DNA of 44,219 nucleotides, taken from IMG/VR virus record IMGVR_UViG_3300031241_000009, positions 1 to 44,219 of that record. The stretch is one strand, 5' to 3'. This stretch comes from a virus. Of this stretch, positions 31,115-39,200 are shown piece by piece (positions within the stretch are counted from its first letter, which is position 1; each line of letters opens with the position of its first letter). Below the pieces are notes generated by a model, which made no database searches, had not been told where the DNA came from, and saw only the letters and a list, made by a program, of their open reading frames with translations. The translations under genes and the position numbers were made by a program.

Positions 31115-31155
31115 GCGTTCCCTCCCCGTCCGCTGCCAGCGCGGGGAGGGAACGC
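31115..31155. promoter_or_regulatory. Strong hairpin in the capsid gene leader
   Basis: The 14-base arms GCGTTCCCTCCCCG (31115-31128) and CGGGGAGGGAACGC (31142-31155) pair perfectly with a 13-base loop. It lies in the 186-base gap between the decoration and capsid genes. No U tract follows on either strand. It may be a processing or mRNA-stability element that raises capsid expression. Confidence 0.6.
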
Positions 31156-31212
31156 AGGGTCCCCAGTTTGGTTTCTTGCTTGAAGCGCGTCGAGCGTGTC
31201 AAGCGTTTCGAT

Positions 31213-32121
31213 TTAGCCCTTGACGCTCAAGAGCATGGTGACCGAGGAGATCTCGGCCGTGGCGCCGGTGGTGCCTCCGGTGTCGTTGACCGCGGCGGTC
31301 AAGAGGATGTCCAGCGTGTCGCCGGGGTTCAGGGCGGTCGGGGTGACCACGCAGTCGTAGTTGGCGAAACTGGTGGTCAGCGCGGCGGCGGCCGTGGTGA
31401 CCAGGTTCGCGCTGTCGCCGCCGGCGCCATCGGCCTTGTAGGCGGCGGCCACGATGGTGGCGCTGACCGTGGCAGCCACGGTGACCTTGGCGCGGACGCG
31501 GATCGTTACCGCCTGGCCCGCCACGTATTCCTTGGGCAACTCGAAGAGGAAGCGGGCCGCGTCCGACTTGCTGGCGCCACTGGCCGCTTCGCCCAAAACC
31601 AGCGGCGTGTTGGTGCCGCAGGTGCCCGGCGTGAGGCCCATGTCGCCGGCCGGCGTTCCGGCCGAGGCCCCCAGGCCCACGAGCGTGGCGTGCGTCTTCA
31701 AGGCGGTGAGGGGAACCGGGTACGGCGCGTTGTTTTCCTGGGTCAACTGCGTGCGGGCGACCGTGCCGCTGGTCGTGGTCCGCGCGGGCAGGTACTCGAA
31801 GATCGAGCCGTCGCCGCCGGCGGCGGTCAAGGCGGTGCCGCGCAAGAGCGTGCCGCTGTCGGAGAGCTTGCCGTTGGCCGCGGCGTAGACCTGGGCGTAC
31901 TGCGCGATGATCTTCGAGGCGATGCCCTGCCGGCTGGCCTGGTCGTCGATGGGAATGACCGACGTGACGACGTCGGTGCTGATGACGTTCTGCTCCAGCA
32001 CGCCGATCTCGTCGTCGGTCGAGCCGGCCAGCGCCAAATAGCCGCCGGAGAGCATCACCCGCAGAAACGGGTTGAACGTGGTGTTGACGGGCAACGTGAT
32101 GTTGCCGATTTGCTTACGCAT
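31213..32121 (-). CDS. Capsid decoration protein
   Basis: A 302-residue protein. The N-terminus contains GYLALAGSTDDEIGVLEQNVI, resembling the head decoration domain of several phages. The C-terminal 170 residues are Ala/Thr/Val-rich beta structure (VTIRVRAKVTVAATVSATIVAAAYK...) that could be an added surface domain. GGAG precedes the ATG at 32121. Located between protease/scaffold and capsid as in lambda D. Confidence 0.65.
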   Translation of the reverse strand: MRKQIGNITLPVNTTFNPFLRVMLSGGYLALAGSTDDEIGVLEQNVISTDVVTSVIPIDDQASRQGIASKIIAQYAQVYAAANGKLSDSGTLLRGTALTAAGGDGSIFEYLPARTTTSGTVARTQLTQENNAPYPVPLTALKTHATLVGLGASAGTPAGDMGLTPGTCGTNTPLVLGEAASGASKSDAARFLFELPKEYVAGQAVTIRVRAKVTVAATVSATIVAAAYKADGAGGDSANLVTTAAAALTTSFANYDCVVTPTALNPGDTLDILLTAAVNDTGGTTGATAEISSVTMLLSVKG

Positions 32122-32184
32122 GGGGGGAACTCCGAAAAGTGTGGATTGGTGGGGTGGCGGCAGCGGAAAGGTCCGGTCGATCGC

Positions 32185-32727
32185 CTAGCGCTTCGCCGGC
32201 CGCGGCATGAGGTCGTACTTCTCGGCGATCAGCCGCTTGCCGAGCATGGTCGGATTGCTGGCCGCCAGCCAGGCCTGGTGCAGCCCCGGATCCTTGTTGG
32301 CCACGACCATCACCGCCTCGCGGCGATTGGCGGCGCGGCCCATCTTGACGCGGTTCTTGATCACCGCGGCGACCGCCGATTCGAAGTGCTCCTTGATCTC
32401 GCTGGCGTCGAGGTCCTCTATGTCTTCGTCGCAGGGATTGGCGTCCTCGACTTCGTCCTCGGCCTCTTCCTCCTTGGCCGGCTTCTTCTTGGCGTTCTTC
32501 GGCGGCTTGACGCCCGGCTTGTTGCTGGCGGCCTTGCCGGCGGCGACGGCCGCGGTCAGCTCGGCGATCTTCGCCTGCTGCGCGGTCATCCAGGCGCTGG
32601 CGGCCTGCTCGACGGTGGCCTCGGTTTCCAATTGCGCGCAGATGAACTTCTCATCCGCGCCGGGGCAGGCGGCCTTGATCTCCTTGAGCGTCGCGGCCTT
32701 GGGGGTTTCCTTGGTGGGTTCCGACAT
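32185..32727 (-). CDS. Nested scaffold protein
   Basis: 180 residues (MSEPTKETPKAATLKEIKAACPGADE...) from the internal ATG at 32727 of the protease gene, in the same frame. CCAGGAGTCCGAAA-ATG gives a good ribosome-binding site. This mirrors the protease/scaffold nesting of lambda-type heads. Expression is inferred. Confidence 0.65.
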   Translation of the reverse strand: MSEPTKETPKAATLKEIKAACPGADEKFICAQLETEATVEQAASAWMTAQQAKIAELTAAVAAGKAASNKPGVKPPKNAKKKPAKEEEAEDEVEDANPCDEDIEDLDASEIKEHFESAVAAVIKNRVKMGRAANRREAVMVVANKDPGLHQAWLAASNPTMLGKRLIAEKYDLMPRPAKR

Positions 32728-33354
32728 TTTCGGACTCCTGGGGGCTGGGGGTGGTGCGGCGCTGGCAACGAGGCCGGCCGGTGTTTTCTGGAATTGGTTC
32801 GGTTTGAGGCTGGCGGCGATCGACACGGCGGGAAGGAGATCGGTGCAGAACCCGCGCTCTTTGCAGGCTGGCCCGTCCATCCACGTCTCGTCGTCCATCC
32901 AGGCGGCGATCTCTTCCGGCCTGCGCCCGGTCCGCGCGGCGTAGATGCCCACCAGGCTCTGCTTGACCTGGTCCAGGACCTCGGCCGTCTTCCGCAGCTC
33001 CTCGGCGTCGCCGGCCGCCCATTGCGCCGGGTTGTGGATCATCATGTAGGCGTTTTCCGGCATCTCGATCGTGTCGCCGGCCATGGCGATCACGCTGGCC
33101 ATCGACGCCGCGATGCCTTCCACGCGGGTCACGATCTTGGCCGGATGCGCGTTGAGCATCGCCAGGACTGCCATGCCCTCCCACACCGATCCGCCGGGCG
33201 AATTGATGCGGACCGTGATCTCCTTGACGTCGCCCAAGGCGCTCAACTGGCGGTTGAACTCCTTCGCGCCGACGCCGAAAAAGGCGTCGATCTCGTCGTA
33301 GAGGCAGATCTCGGCCTTGCCGTCGCCGGAGTTGGTGATCGTGGAGCGTGGCAT
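32185..33354 (-). CDS. ClpP-like prohead protease with fused scaffold
   Basis: A 389-residue protein. Residues about 10-175 are a ClpP/SppA-type serine protease: RINSPGGSVWEGM at about 49, catalytic Ser84 in GIAASMAS, His107 in MIHNP, and an acidic pair near 155. The C-terminal 180 residues are helical and charged, with a Lys/Glu-rich linker, as in scaffolds. An in-frame ATG at 32727, preceded by AGGAG and seven bases, would give the scaffold alone, as in lambda C/Nu3. Confidence 0.8.
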   Translation of the reverse strand: MPRSTITNSGDGKAEICLYDEIDAFFGVGAKEFNRQLSALGDVKEITVRINSPGGSVWEGMAVLAMLNAHPAKIVTRVEGIAASMASVIAMAGDTIEMPENAYMMIHNPAQWAAGDAEELRKTAEVLDQVKQSLVGIYAARTGRRPEEIAAWMDDETWMDGPACKERGFCTDLLPAVSIAASLKPNQFQKTPAGLVASAAPPPAPRSPKMSEPTKETPKAATLKEIKAACPGADEKFICAQLETEATVEQAASAWMTAQQAKIAELTAAVAAGKAASNKPGVKPPKNAKKKPAKEEEAEDEVEDANPCDEDIEDLDASEIKEHFESAVAAVIKNRVKMGRAANRREAVMVVANKDPGLHQAWLAASNPTMLGKRLIAEKYDLMPRPAKR

Positions 33355-33364
33355 ACTCGAAACT

Positions 33365-33470
33365 CTCTAAACACGAAGTCACGAAGGGCACGAAGCGTGA
33401 GGATCCTTTAGAAGAGATGCGATTACGCGCGTGTCCCCTTCGTGTCCTTCGTGTCTGCGTGTTTAACTTG
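33365..33470. repeat. Inverted ACACGAAG-type repeat pair
   Basis: Left arm AAACACGAAGTCACGAAGGG, right arm CCCCTTCGTGTCCTTCGTGT followed by CTGCGTGTTTAA. It separates the portal and protease genes. Third member of this family in the window. Confidence 0.75.
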
Positions 33471-33473
33471 GTC

Positions 33474-35117
33474 TCACGTCTTGCTGCCGGCGGCTCCGGC
33501 CGCGGCCGTTGAATCGTCGCTGCTCTGCGGGCCTTCCTGGCCCATCAGGCGGAAGGTCATGCCCTCCGGGAACGGCCGGCTCATCAGCTCGCGGTAGTGC
33601 ACGGGCTGGCCGTCGTCGGCAAATTTCTTATTGATCTTGGCGGCCAGCCTCTTGGCGCGGCAGATGACGCGATAGTTCTCGCTCAAAATCTCGCCGTCGA
33701 CCTCGTCGATGTCCACGCCGTTGCGGGCCATGATCCGCCGCCGGCTGTTCAGTCCGCCGGCGGCCTCGGTCGTGTCGGCCTGCACGTCCTGCAGCGGCTG
33801 GATGTAGGGCCACGTGGGCGGGTGCCAGTCGTTGGCGAAGATCGCCGGGCCCAGCCGGGCGAACGCGCCGCGCAACACGCGGTCCTCCGCCATAGCACAG
33901 CGCACCCGCCAGCGCCATACCGGGCGGTGGAAGTGCTGCGCCAGCCACTTCTGGAAATCACGGAAGCGGATCTTGGCCTGGTCCATCGCACCCCGCCAGC
34001 CGCTGAAGTTCGTGTTGGACGGGTCCAACAGGAAAACGCACAGCGGCAGATCGAGGTTGATGGAGATGAACGTCAGCACGAGGCTCGCGTGCTGGAAAAA
34101 CTCTTGGTTCGGGATGGCCGGCGAAAAGCCTTCGATCTTCTCGCCCGGGATATCGCTGTAAATGTCCTGGCCGGGCTGTGTCGGGTTGACGCCGCGCTGC
34201 ATGCCCACGGGCGGCCAGGTGAGCGCCCCTTGCGCCGCGGCGGCGTTCGCGCCCGTGCCCAACGGGGGCGCGACTTCTGGCGCCAGCGTGTGCAGGAACG
34301 TGTAGCAGCTCGCCGCCTGGGCTTTGACGAGCTGGGCAAACGCCAGGTCGTCCATCATGCCGCAGGTATCGGCCGGGGCTGCCAACGCGGTGACCCCGCG
34401 GGTCATGCTCAGGCGGTCGGGGCGGTACAGGTGCAGGACGTTGGGCCACTCCAGCCCGGCGAACTCCGGATCCGGGTCGCGGCTGTAGGCTGAGTATTTG
34501 GTGACGTCCGAAACCAGGCGGACGCTCTGGTGGATCTCCCAATCGCGATTGGTGATCCAGTATTCGCTCGGCCGGCCGTCGTCATCGGCCACGATGCCGT
34601 GCACGCAGTGCGTCTTGCGGTTTCGCAGGGCGTTGACCGGCGTGCGGCAACGGTGGTTCTCCAGACACCAAAGCTGATCGTTCTTGGTCGGCAAGGCGAA
34701 CACGTCGCCGTCGACGACCGTATGCTGCAGCATCAGCTTTTCCAGGTCCCAAAAGGTATGCGTTCCGTCGCGGCTGCAGGCCCGCGGGTCGTCGGCCCAG
34801 GCGTTCCAGCGCTGTTTCAGGTCGCGATTGAGCTTGCGATCGCCGGTCTTGGGGGCGGGGATAAAGCCGCCCTGGATGATGTTGGCCACCATGCGGCGCA
34901 CCGCCTGGCCCAAAACCACGTTGTTCCGCATCAGCTCCCGCGCCAGCTCGACCATCTGGAAGTAGGCGGTCTGGATGCGGATATGCCAATCGGCGCCCGT
35001 CCCCTGGGGGATGATGCCGATGCGCGTGCGGCGGTAGATCGAGGGCCGCGCGGCGTCGTAATCGTTCCGCATGCCGAAAAACGATTCGGCCAGGTTGCGG
35101 CGCTCTTTCAGTCGCAT
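33474..35117 (-). CDS. Portal protein (lambda B-like)
   Basis: A 547-residue protein. Features include the N-terminal MRNDYDAARPSIYRRTRIG, ELMRNNVVLGQAVRRMVANIIQGGFIPAP, and QHTVVDGDVFALPTKNDQLWCLE. The middle has RPDRLSMTRGVTALAAPADTCGMMDDLAFAQLVKAQ, the hallmark of lambda-type portal proteins. The portal forms the dodecameric DNA gate of the capsid and docks the terminase. Length is typical. Confidence 0.88.
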   Translation of the reverse strand: MRLKERRNLAESFFGMRNDYDAARPSIYRRTRIGIIPQGTGADWHIRIQTAYFQMVELARELMRNNVVLGQAVRRMVANIIQGGFIPAPKTGDRKLNRDLKQRWNAWADDPRACSRDGTHTFWDLEKLMLQHTVVDGDVFALPTKNDQLWCLENHRCRTPVNALRNRKTHCVHGIVADDDGRPSEYWITNRDWEIHQSVRLVSDVTKYSAYSRDPDPEFAGLEWPNVLHLYRPDRLSMTRGVTALAAPADTCGMMDDLAFAQLVKAQAASCYTFLHTLAPEVAPPLGTGANAAAAQGALTWPPVGMQRGVNPTQPGQDIYSDIPGEKIEGFSPAIPNQEFFQHASLVLTFISINLDLPLCVFLLDPSNTNFSGWRGAMDQAKIRFRDFQKWLAQHFHRPVWRWRVRCAMAEDRVLRGAFARLGPAIFANDWHPPTWPYIQPLQDVQADTTEAAGGLNSRRRIMARNGVDIDEVDGEILSENYRVICRAKRLAAKINKKFADDGQPVHYRELMSRPFPEGMTFRLMGQEGPQSSDDSTAAAGAAGSKT

Positions 35118-35119
35118 GA

Positions 35120-35449
35120 TCAGCCGTAGTACGGTCCCGGATAGGTGGGCAGGAACGGTTCGCCGCGGGTAAAGACCCGCGTGATCGGTCCGGCGGCATG
35201 GTTCGAATTGGCATACAGCCAGCGCTGGCAGTCGGCGATCTGCCGCTCGATCACCGCCGGGTCAATCTGCACTTCCTCGGCCCGGTTGCCATGTCCGACC
35301 TGCTTGGGGATGCGGATCAGCAGTTGCCGGCAGGCGGCCAGGAACGTCTGGGCTTCCTGCACGCTGCCGTCGATGTCGTAGGAGGCGTTGTCGTAGTACG
35401 CGGCCTTGACTTCGGCGAGCGTGCTGGTGGAACTGATCGAGACGGACAT
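35120..35449 (-). CDS. Small gpW-position protein
   Basis: A 109-residue protein (MSVSISSTSTLAEVKAAYYDNASYDIDGSVQEAQTFLAACRQLLIRIPKQV...). It lies between terminase-side genes and portal, where lambda has gpW, and its helical N-terminal half is compatible with that role. Homology is not clear. Confidence 0.5.
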   Translation of the reverse strand: MSVSISSTSTLAEVKAAYYDNASYDIDGSVQEAQTFLAACRQLLIRIPKQVGHGNRAEEVQIDPAVIERQIADCQRWLYANSNHAAGPITRVFTRGEPFLPTYPGPYYG

Positions 35450-35452
35450 TAC

Positions 35453-35577
35453 ATGGCAGGGAGCGGGGAGCTGTGAGCAATGAGCTTATAGTCAACAAAT
35501 GCTCGCGGAACGCACTGCGGCAAGGAAATCCGGACCATCCGGCCGCGGATCAAGCGGATCGTCCGGGCGGCCAGGAT
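35453..35577. repeat. GAGC-type repeat and palindromes in spacer
   Basis: 35453-35487 has GGAGCGGGGAGCTGTGAGCAATGAGC, a fragment of the family seen at 25440-25534. The rest of the spacer up to 35577 has arms CCGGAC and GTCCGG around GGCCGCGGATC. No gene is seen. Confidence 0.5.
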
Positions 35578-35910
35578 TCAACGGGCAGGCCGGCCCTTGG
35601 TCGCGGCCTTGGCCGCGGCCAAGGCATTTGGGAGCGAGAGTTGAAAACTGCTCTTCAGCCGTTCATGGGGACCTGGCTGCGTTTTTCGCGGCAGTTTCTC
35701 GATCCGCTCCAGAAGGCTCAAGGCGCGGCGCGCCTGGGACTCGCTGACGTAGCCGCCGTCCTGCTTTGCGCGGCCCATGTCCAGGGAAAACTTTCGGTCC
35801 CTGTAGTGAATGGTGTCGGAGTAGCGGAAGCCGTTGCGGGCGATGTCGAACCAAACCGCGGCATCGATCTCGTTGAAGCGCTCCAGCGCGGTTGTTTCGT
35901 CATTCGTCAT
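35578..35910 (-). CDS. Hypothetical protein
   Basis: A 110-residue protein (MTNDETTALERFNEIDAAVWFDIARNGFRYSDTIHYRDRKFSLD...). The central part looks like a compact alpha/beta domain and the C-terminus is basic. The start codon and first residues (MTNDE) are encoded by the GACGAAT repeat, in a different frame from the end of the upstream gene. Confidence 0.55.
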   Translation of the reverse strand: MTNDETTALERFNEIDAAVWFDIARNGFRYSDTIHYRDRKFSLDMGRAKQDGGYVSESQARRALSLLERIEKLPRKTQPGPHERLKSSFQLSLPNALAAAKAATKGRPAR

Positions 35911-35920
35911 TTGTCATTCG
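35898..35920. repeat. Half GACGAAT repeat at a gene junction
   Basis: CGTCATTCGTCATTTGTCATTCG on the plus strand. On the minus strand it encodes the last residues (MTNDE, then TGA) of one gene and, shifted by seven bases, the first residues (MTNDE) of the next. Confidence 0.7.
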
Positions 35921-36256
35921 GGCTTCCTCGGCGACCGCCGGTTCGATATGCGCGGCCAGGTCGCGGAGCATCGCGGCGGTCGGGCCGGCCGGCAGCGTGG
36001 TGATGTAATCGACGCGGCCGCCGGGGCTGGCAATCACCAGGCAGTAGCACGAGCCGGCGGGCATGATGTTCTGCGTCATCTGGCCGGCGGTGTCCAGATA
36101 CTGCTGGATCTCCACCGCATTCATCTCCTGCATCGTGCGGCGGCGCCTTACCGGCTGCTGGTGGGCATGCGTCTGGCGGCGCTCGCCGGGGAGAAGCTGG
36201 CCGGGTCGCTTCATGGGCAACGCGGCTTTCAGGAATGGATCTTGGTCGCTATTCAT
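35900..36256 (-). CDS. Hypothetical protein
   Basis: A 118-residue protein. The first 45 residues are basic and Pro/Arg-rich (KRPGQLLPGERRQTHAHQQPVRRRRT), the rest a small domain (QQYLDTAGQMTQNIMPAGSCYCLVIASPGGRVDYITTLP). GGAG precedes the ATG at 36256. Its end overlaps the next gene by 11 bases inside a repeat. Confidence 0.55.
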   Translation of the reverse strand: MNSDQDPFLKAALPMKRPGQLLPGERRQTHAHQQPVRRRRTMQEMNAVEIQQYLDTAGQMTQNIMPAGSCYCLVIASPGGRVDYITTLPAGPTAAMLRDLAAHIEPAVAEEARMTNDE

Positions 36257-36258
36257 GT

Positions 36259-36783
36259 TTACTCCAGTGTGGTCGCCAGCCGCTCGAAAAGCCAGCGCAC
36301 GACGTCGGCGCGGCTGTTGCCGACGTGGCGGTTGTTAGCCAGCCGCGCGTTGCTGAGGTTCAGCGCCTTTTGCACGCGACGGAAGGCGGCTGATGCCCCG
36401 CGGTCCAAACGCACGTCGAGGTGCATCTCGCGCTCCAAATAGCCTTCGGGTTCATCGTCCGAAACGGGAACGGTGATGGCCACGGCGCGCCAGTGTTCCG
36501 GTTTTGCGGGCGGTTTTGCGGCCGGGCGGGCTGCCGGGCGCGGCGGCTGCGCGGTCCGCGGCGCGGGCGGCTCGGCGATCTGCGGCGGCTCCTGCACCGC
36601 AGGCGGCGCCGTGTTTTCTTCCGGCGGGGCGTCGCTGAGCGCGGCCAGCCAGGCCCGCGGGTCCTCGCAGGTGCGTGCCTGCGCGATGATCACGTCGATC
36701 GATTTGCCCGTCGTCGCCGTGGTGATGCCCAGTTCCTGGCAATACTTTCGCAGGGCCTTCACACTGGTCGTGTCTTCAGACAT
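36259..36783 (-). CDS. Hypothetical protein with Pro/Ala linker
   Basis: A 174-residue protein: N-terminal helical domain (DTTSVKALRKYCQELGITTATTGKSIDVIIAQARTCEDPRAWLAAL), a long Pro/Ala linker, and a C-terminal domain (VVRWLFERLATTLE at the end). AAGGAACCTC precedes the ATG at 36783. Unknown role; located beside the terminase. Confidence 0.55.
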   Translation of the reverse strand: MSEDTTSVKALRKYCQELGITTATTGKSIDVIIAQARTCEDPRAWLAALSDAPPEENTAPPAVQEPPQIAEPPAPRTAQPPRPAARPAAKPPAKPEHWRAVAITVPVSDDEPEGYLEREMHLDVRLDRGASAAFRRVQKALNLSNARLANNRHVGNSRADVVRWLFERLATTLE

Positions 36784-37129
36784 GAGGTTCCTTTTCGTCG
36801 AAAAGTTCGTTGACGTTCTCGATCCGATATCGGCCGTCGCGCTCGCGAATAGCGATGGCATACGTCGGTTTGCAGACGACCCGCTCGAGTTCCGCATACG
36901 GGCGCACGGGCGGAAAGTCGCGATTCCAAACTGTGAAACAAAAGCACCGCGATCCTGGAGCGTGAAACGCGTTTTGGATGATGGATCCGGGAGGCAAGAT
37001 CGGCCGGCAAGAAATGGAAAAGTACTCCGGACCCTCGCGCAGGTCGCGCGTCCCCATCCCAATCGCATTGCGCTCGGAAAACTGAAATATCTTCAGGCGA
37101 TTCTCGTCGCCGGCGGGTAGAGGGATCAC
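36776..37129 (-). CDS. Hypothetical protein
   Basis: A 117-residue protein. The GTG at 37129, preceded by AAAGGA and six bases, is preferred over an ATG 36 bases further upstream that lies inside the terminase gene. The product has AFHAPGSRCFCFTVWNRDFPPVRPYAELERVVCKPTYAIAIRERDGRYRIENVNELF, a beta-rich domain. It overlaps the next gene by 8 bases. Confidence 0.55.
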   Translation of the reverse strand: MIPLPAGDENRLKIFQFSERNAIGMGTRDLREGPEYFSISCRPILPPGSIIQNAFHAPGSRCFCFTVWNRDFPPVRPYAELERVVCKPTYAIAIRERDGRYRIENVNELFDEKEPHV

Positions 37130-37130
37130 G

Positions 37131-39200
37131 TCACGTCCTTTCACTGGCCAAAAATGGCCGGCCATCGGCTGCCACCAGCGGGAACCGTGGCGGCCGCGGC
37201 TCGCGGGGCGCGGGGGGCGTAGGCGGAGGCGGCGGCTTGATCAGCCGCACACCCAGAAAATTCCCGATCGTGCAGACGTTGTAGAGATTGTCCAGGTGGT
37301 GGTTCTTGCGCGAATGCCGGACCCACTTTTTCACGAGTCCCACGCCTTGGATGAACTCCTCGACCTGCTTTTCAGCAGTCAGCATCTTGACCAGGCTGAT
37401 ATGCTCATTGCGATCGGTGGAGTGGTAAAATGTGATCGCCCCAGGCTGCGGCGTGCCGTCGGCATCCAGGATCGGCGTGGCCAGACGGCGATGCGCCCAG
37501 CTTTTCCAGTAGTCGGCGTTGACTTCCACGATCCAAGCGCCTTTTTCGGCGTCCCAAACAATGTGATAGTCCTCGCCGATGAAGCGAATCTTCTTGTTGC
37601 CCTTGCCGGGAGTGGCGTAACGTCCGCTGTATTGCGGACCGATCCCAAATCCCATGGCCGCCTTGTAGCGCGGTCCCGATTCTTTGACAAAGGGAATGAT
37701 GCCCTGGTCCTTGTAGCGGGCGTCAATCCAGACTTGTTCCGGGATCTTGCGTTCGTCTGACGCCTCGACAACAAAGCCCGGCTCGACGACCTCGTCGCGA
37801 AAATCGCGGAGGGCCAAGAGAATCGCGCGGGCGATGTCCATCGAGTCGCCGGGGACCTCAAACTTGCCGTAATCGACGACGTGACCGCGGGCGTCGGGGC
37901 GCCAGGCCATCAGCAGCCAGTAGCTCACCCGCTTGCCGATATCGATATGCATTACTAGCGACTGCGTGTCGGCGGGCACGATGCCCTTGCCCGGGTCCTG
38001 CATGCGTTGCGAGAGCTTGGCGGTGTCCAGCGGCGTTTCGTCGATCGCTGAGGGCACGTGCGGAATGACCCACACGAACTGCACCAGCTCGCGTTCGGCG
38101 GCCTCGCTGTCCTCGGCGCGGACCGCCTTCCACTCCTTCAGGCCGATCGTGCCGCAGTCCCAGAAGAGATTGTTGAACGCGCTCCAGCGGAAGCCGAGCG
38201 TCAACGTGTCCGGCAGCGGGCCACTGACGTTGCCCGCGGCGTCGATCGACTGGCCGCGGTGCAGGAGCACGGCGCGTTCGTTCATCCGTCGCCGCTCCAT
38301 TTCGCTCAGCGGATGCTGGCAGGCGGGACAAACAAAATGTGCCAGCCGCATAGCCTCCATTTCGCTCGTAGCTTGCTGCCAGCCGCGGAAATGTTCGCGC
38401 TCGGGAGTGACGTGTTGTCCGCAATGCGGACAAGGGCAGGCGAGTTTCGAGGCCGTGCCCTTGGTGTATTCCTGCCAGATGCGGCCGGCGGCGATGGAGA
38501 CGGTGCATTCGCCGTACATCTGCCGGTTGAGGACCGACCAGGCATTGGAACGGGCCTCCATCTGCGAAACGGGATCGGTCTCCCGGCTCGCTTCGCCCGC
38601 CTGGTCCATCTTGTCCATCTCGGTCATCGCCACGACGCGGGCGGTATAGCTCGAGCGCTTTTCGTCGCCGCCGCCGGCGGACATGAACTTCAGTTCCGCA
38701 CCGTGGCGGAACTTGATGGCCTCCAGATTGCCCACGCCGTCGCGGCTGCCGGGACCGGATGCCGGCAGCAAGGACCGCAGTCGCGGCGAGGCGACGATGA
38801 CGGGCTTGATCTCCTTGTCCCACTTGGCGTGGTTCAGCTCTTGCGTCGGCGCGCCGGAGATCGTCGTCTCGCCGATCTCGAAAAGGTGGTAGCAGACCGG
38901 CACAACGAAGCAGATCAGCGATTTGCCGGACTGCACACAGCCGACGGCACAGATCCGCGGCCAGCGGCCGCTGTCCATCGCGTCCAAGAGAATGCCCTGA
39001 AACGGCTGGCTGTCGTCGCGCCAGAGCTGGCCGCGCAACGGCCCTTCGTCGATTACGAGCTCCTGCTCACACCACTGGCGGCGGCTGCGGATCTCGCGCG
39101 TCTGCGCCGTCGTCAGGCAGTCGCGGATTTCCGTCGCCGTCGTTTGTTCGATCAGGCTCAGGGCCATCAGAAAACAGAGAATCCACGTCACGGGTCGCAT
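37131..39200 (-). CDS. Terminase large subunit (GpA family)
   Basis: A 689-residue protein with the organisation of lambda gpA. The ATPase has GCVQSGKS (87-94, Walker A-like) and VVAMTEMDKMD (189-199, Walker B). A zinc-binding insertion follows, CPCPHCG (255-261) with CPAC (291-294). The C-terminal nuclease half includes MHIDIGKRVSYWLLMAW and ends in a Pro/Arg-rich tail. It packages and probably cuts the DNA. The first 134 bases overlap the small-subunit gene; an alternative start is M12. Confidence 0.9.
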   Translation of the reverse strand: MRPVTWILCFLMALSLIEQTTATEIRDCLTTAQTREIRSRRQWCEQELVIDEGPLRGQLWRDDSQPFQGILLDAMDSGRWPRICAVGCVQSGKSLICFVVPVCYHLFEIGETTISGAPTQELNHAKWDKEIKPVIVASPRLRSLLPASGPGSRDGVGNLEAIKFRHGAELKFMSAGGGDEKRSSYTARVVAMTEMDKMDQAGEASRETDPVSQMEARSNAWSVLNRQMYGECTVSIAAGRIWQEYTKGTASKLACPCPHCGQHVTPEREHFRGWQQATSEMEAMRLAHFVCPACQHPLSEMERRRMNERAVLLHRGQSIDAAGNVSGPLPDTLTLGFRWSAFNNLFWDCGTIGLKEWKAVRAEDSEAAERELVQFVWVIPHVPSAIDETPLDTAKLSQRMQDPGKGIVPADTQSLVMHIDIGKRVSYWLLMAWRPDARGHVVDYGKFEVPGDSMDIARAILLALRDFRDEVVEPGFVVEASDERKIPEQVWIDARYKDQGIIPFVKESGPRYKAAMGFGIGPQYSGRYATPGKGNKKIRFIGEDYHIVWDAEKGAWIVEVNADYWKSWAHRRLATPILDADGTPQPGAITFYHSTDRNEHISLVKMLTAEKQVEEFIQGVGLVKKWVRHSRKNHHLDNLYNVCTIGNFLGVRLIKPPPPPTPPAPREPRPPRFPLVAADGRPFLASERT

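Noticed and set aside
31168-33411. A 747-codon open frame on the plus strand opposite the decoration and protease genes
   Set aside because: It is Gly/Arg/Val/Leu-rich with no domain and is explained by high GC on the strand opposite to clear head genes.
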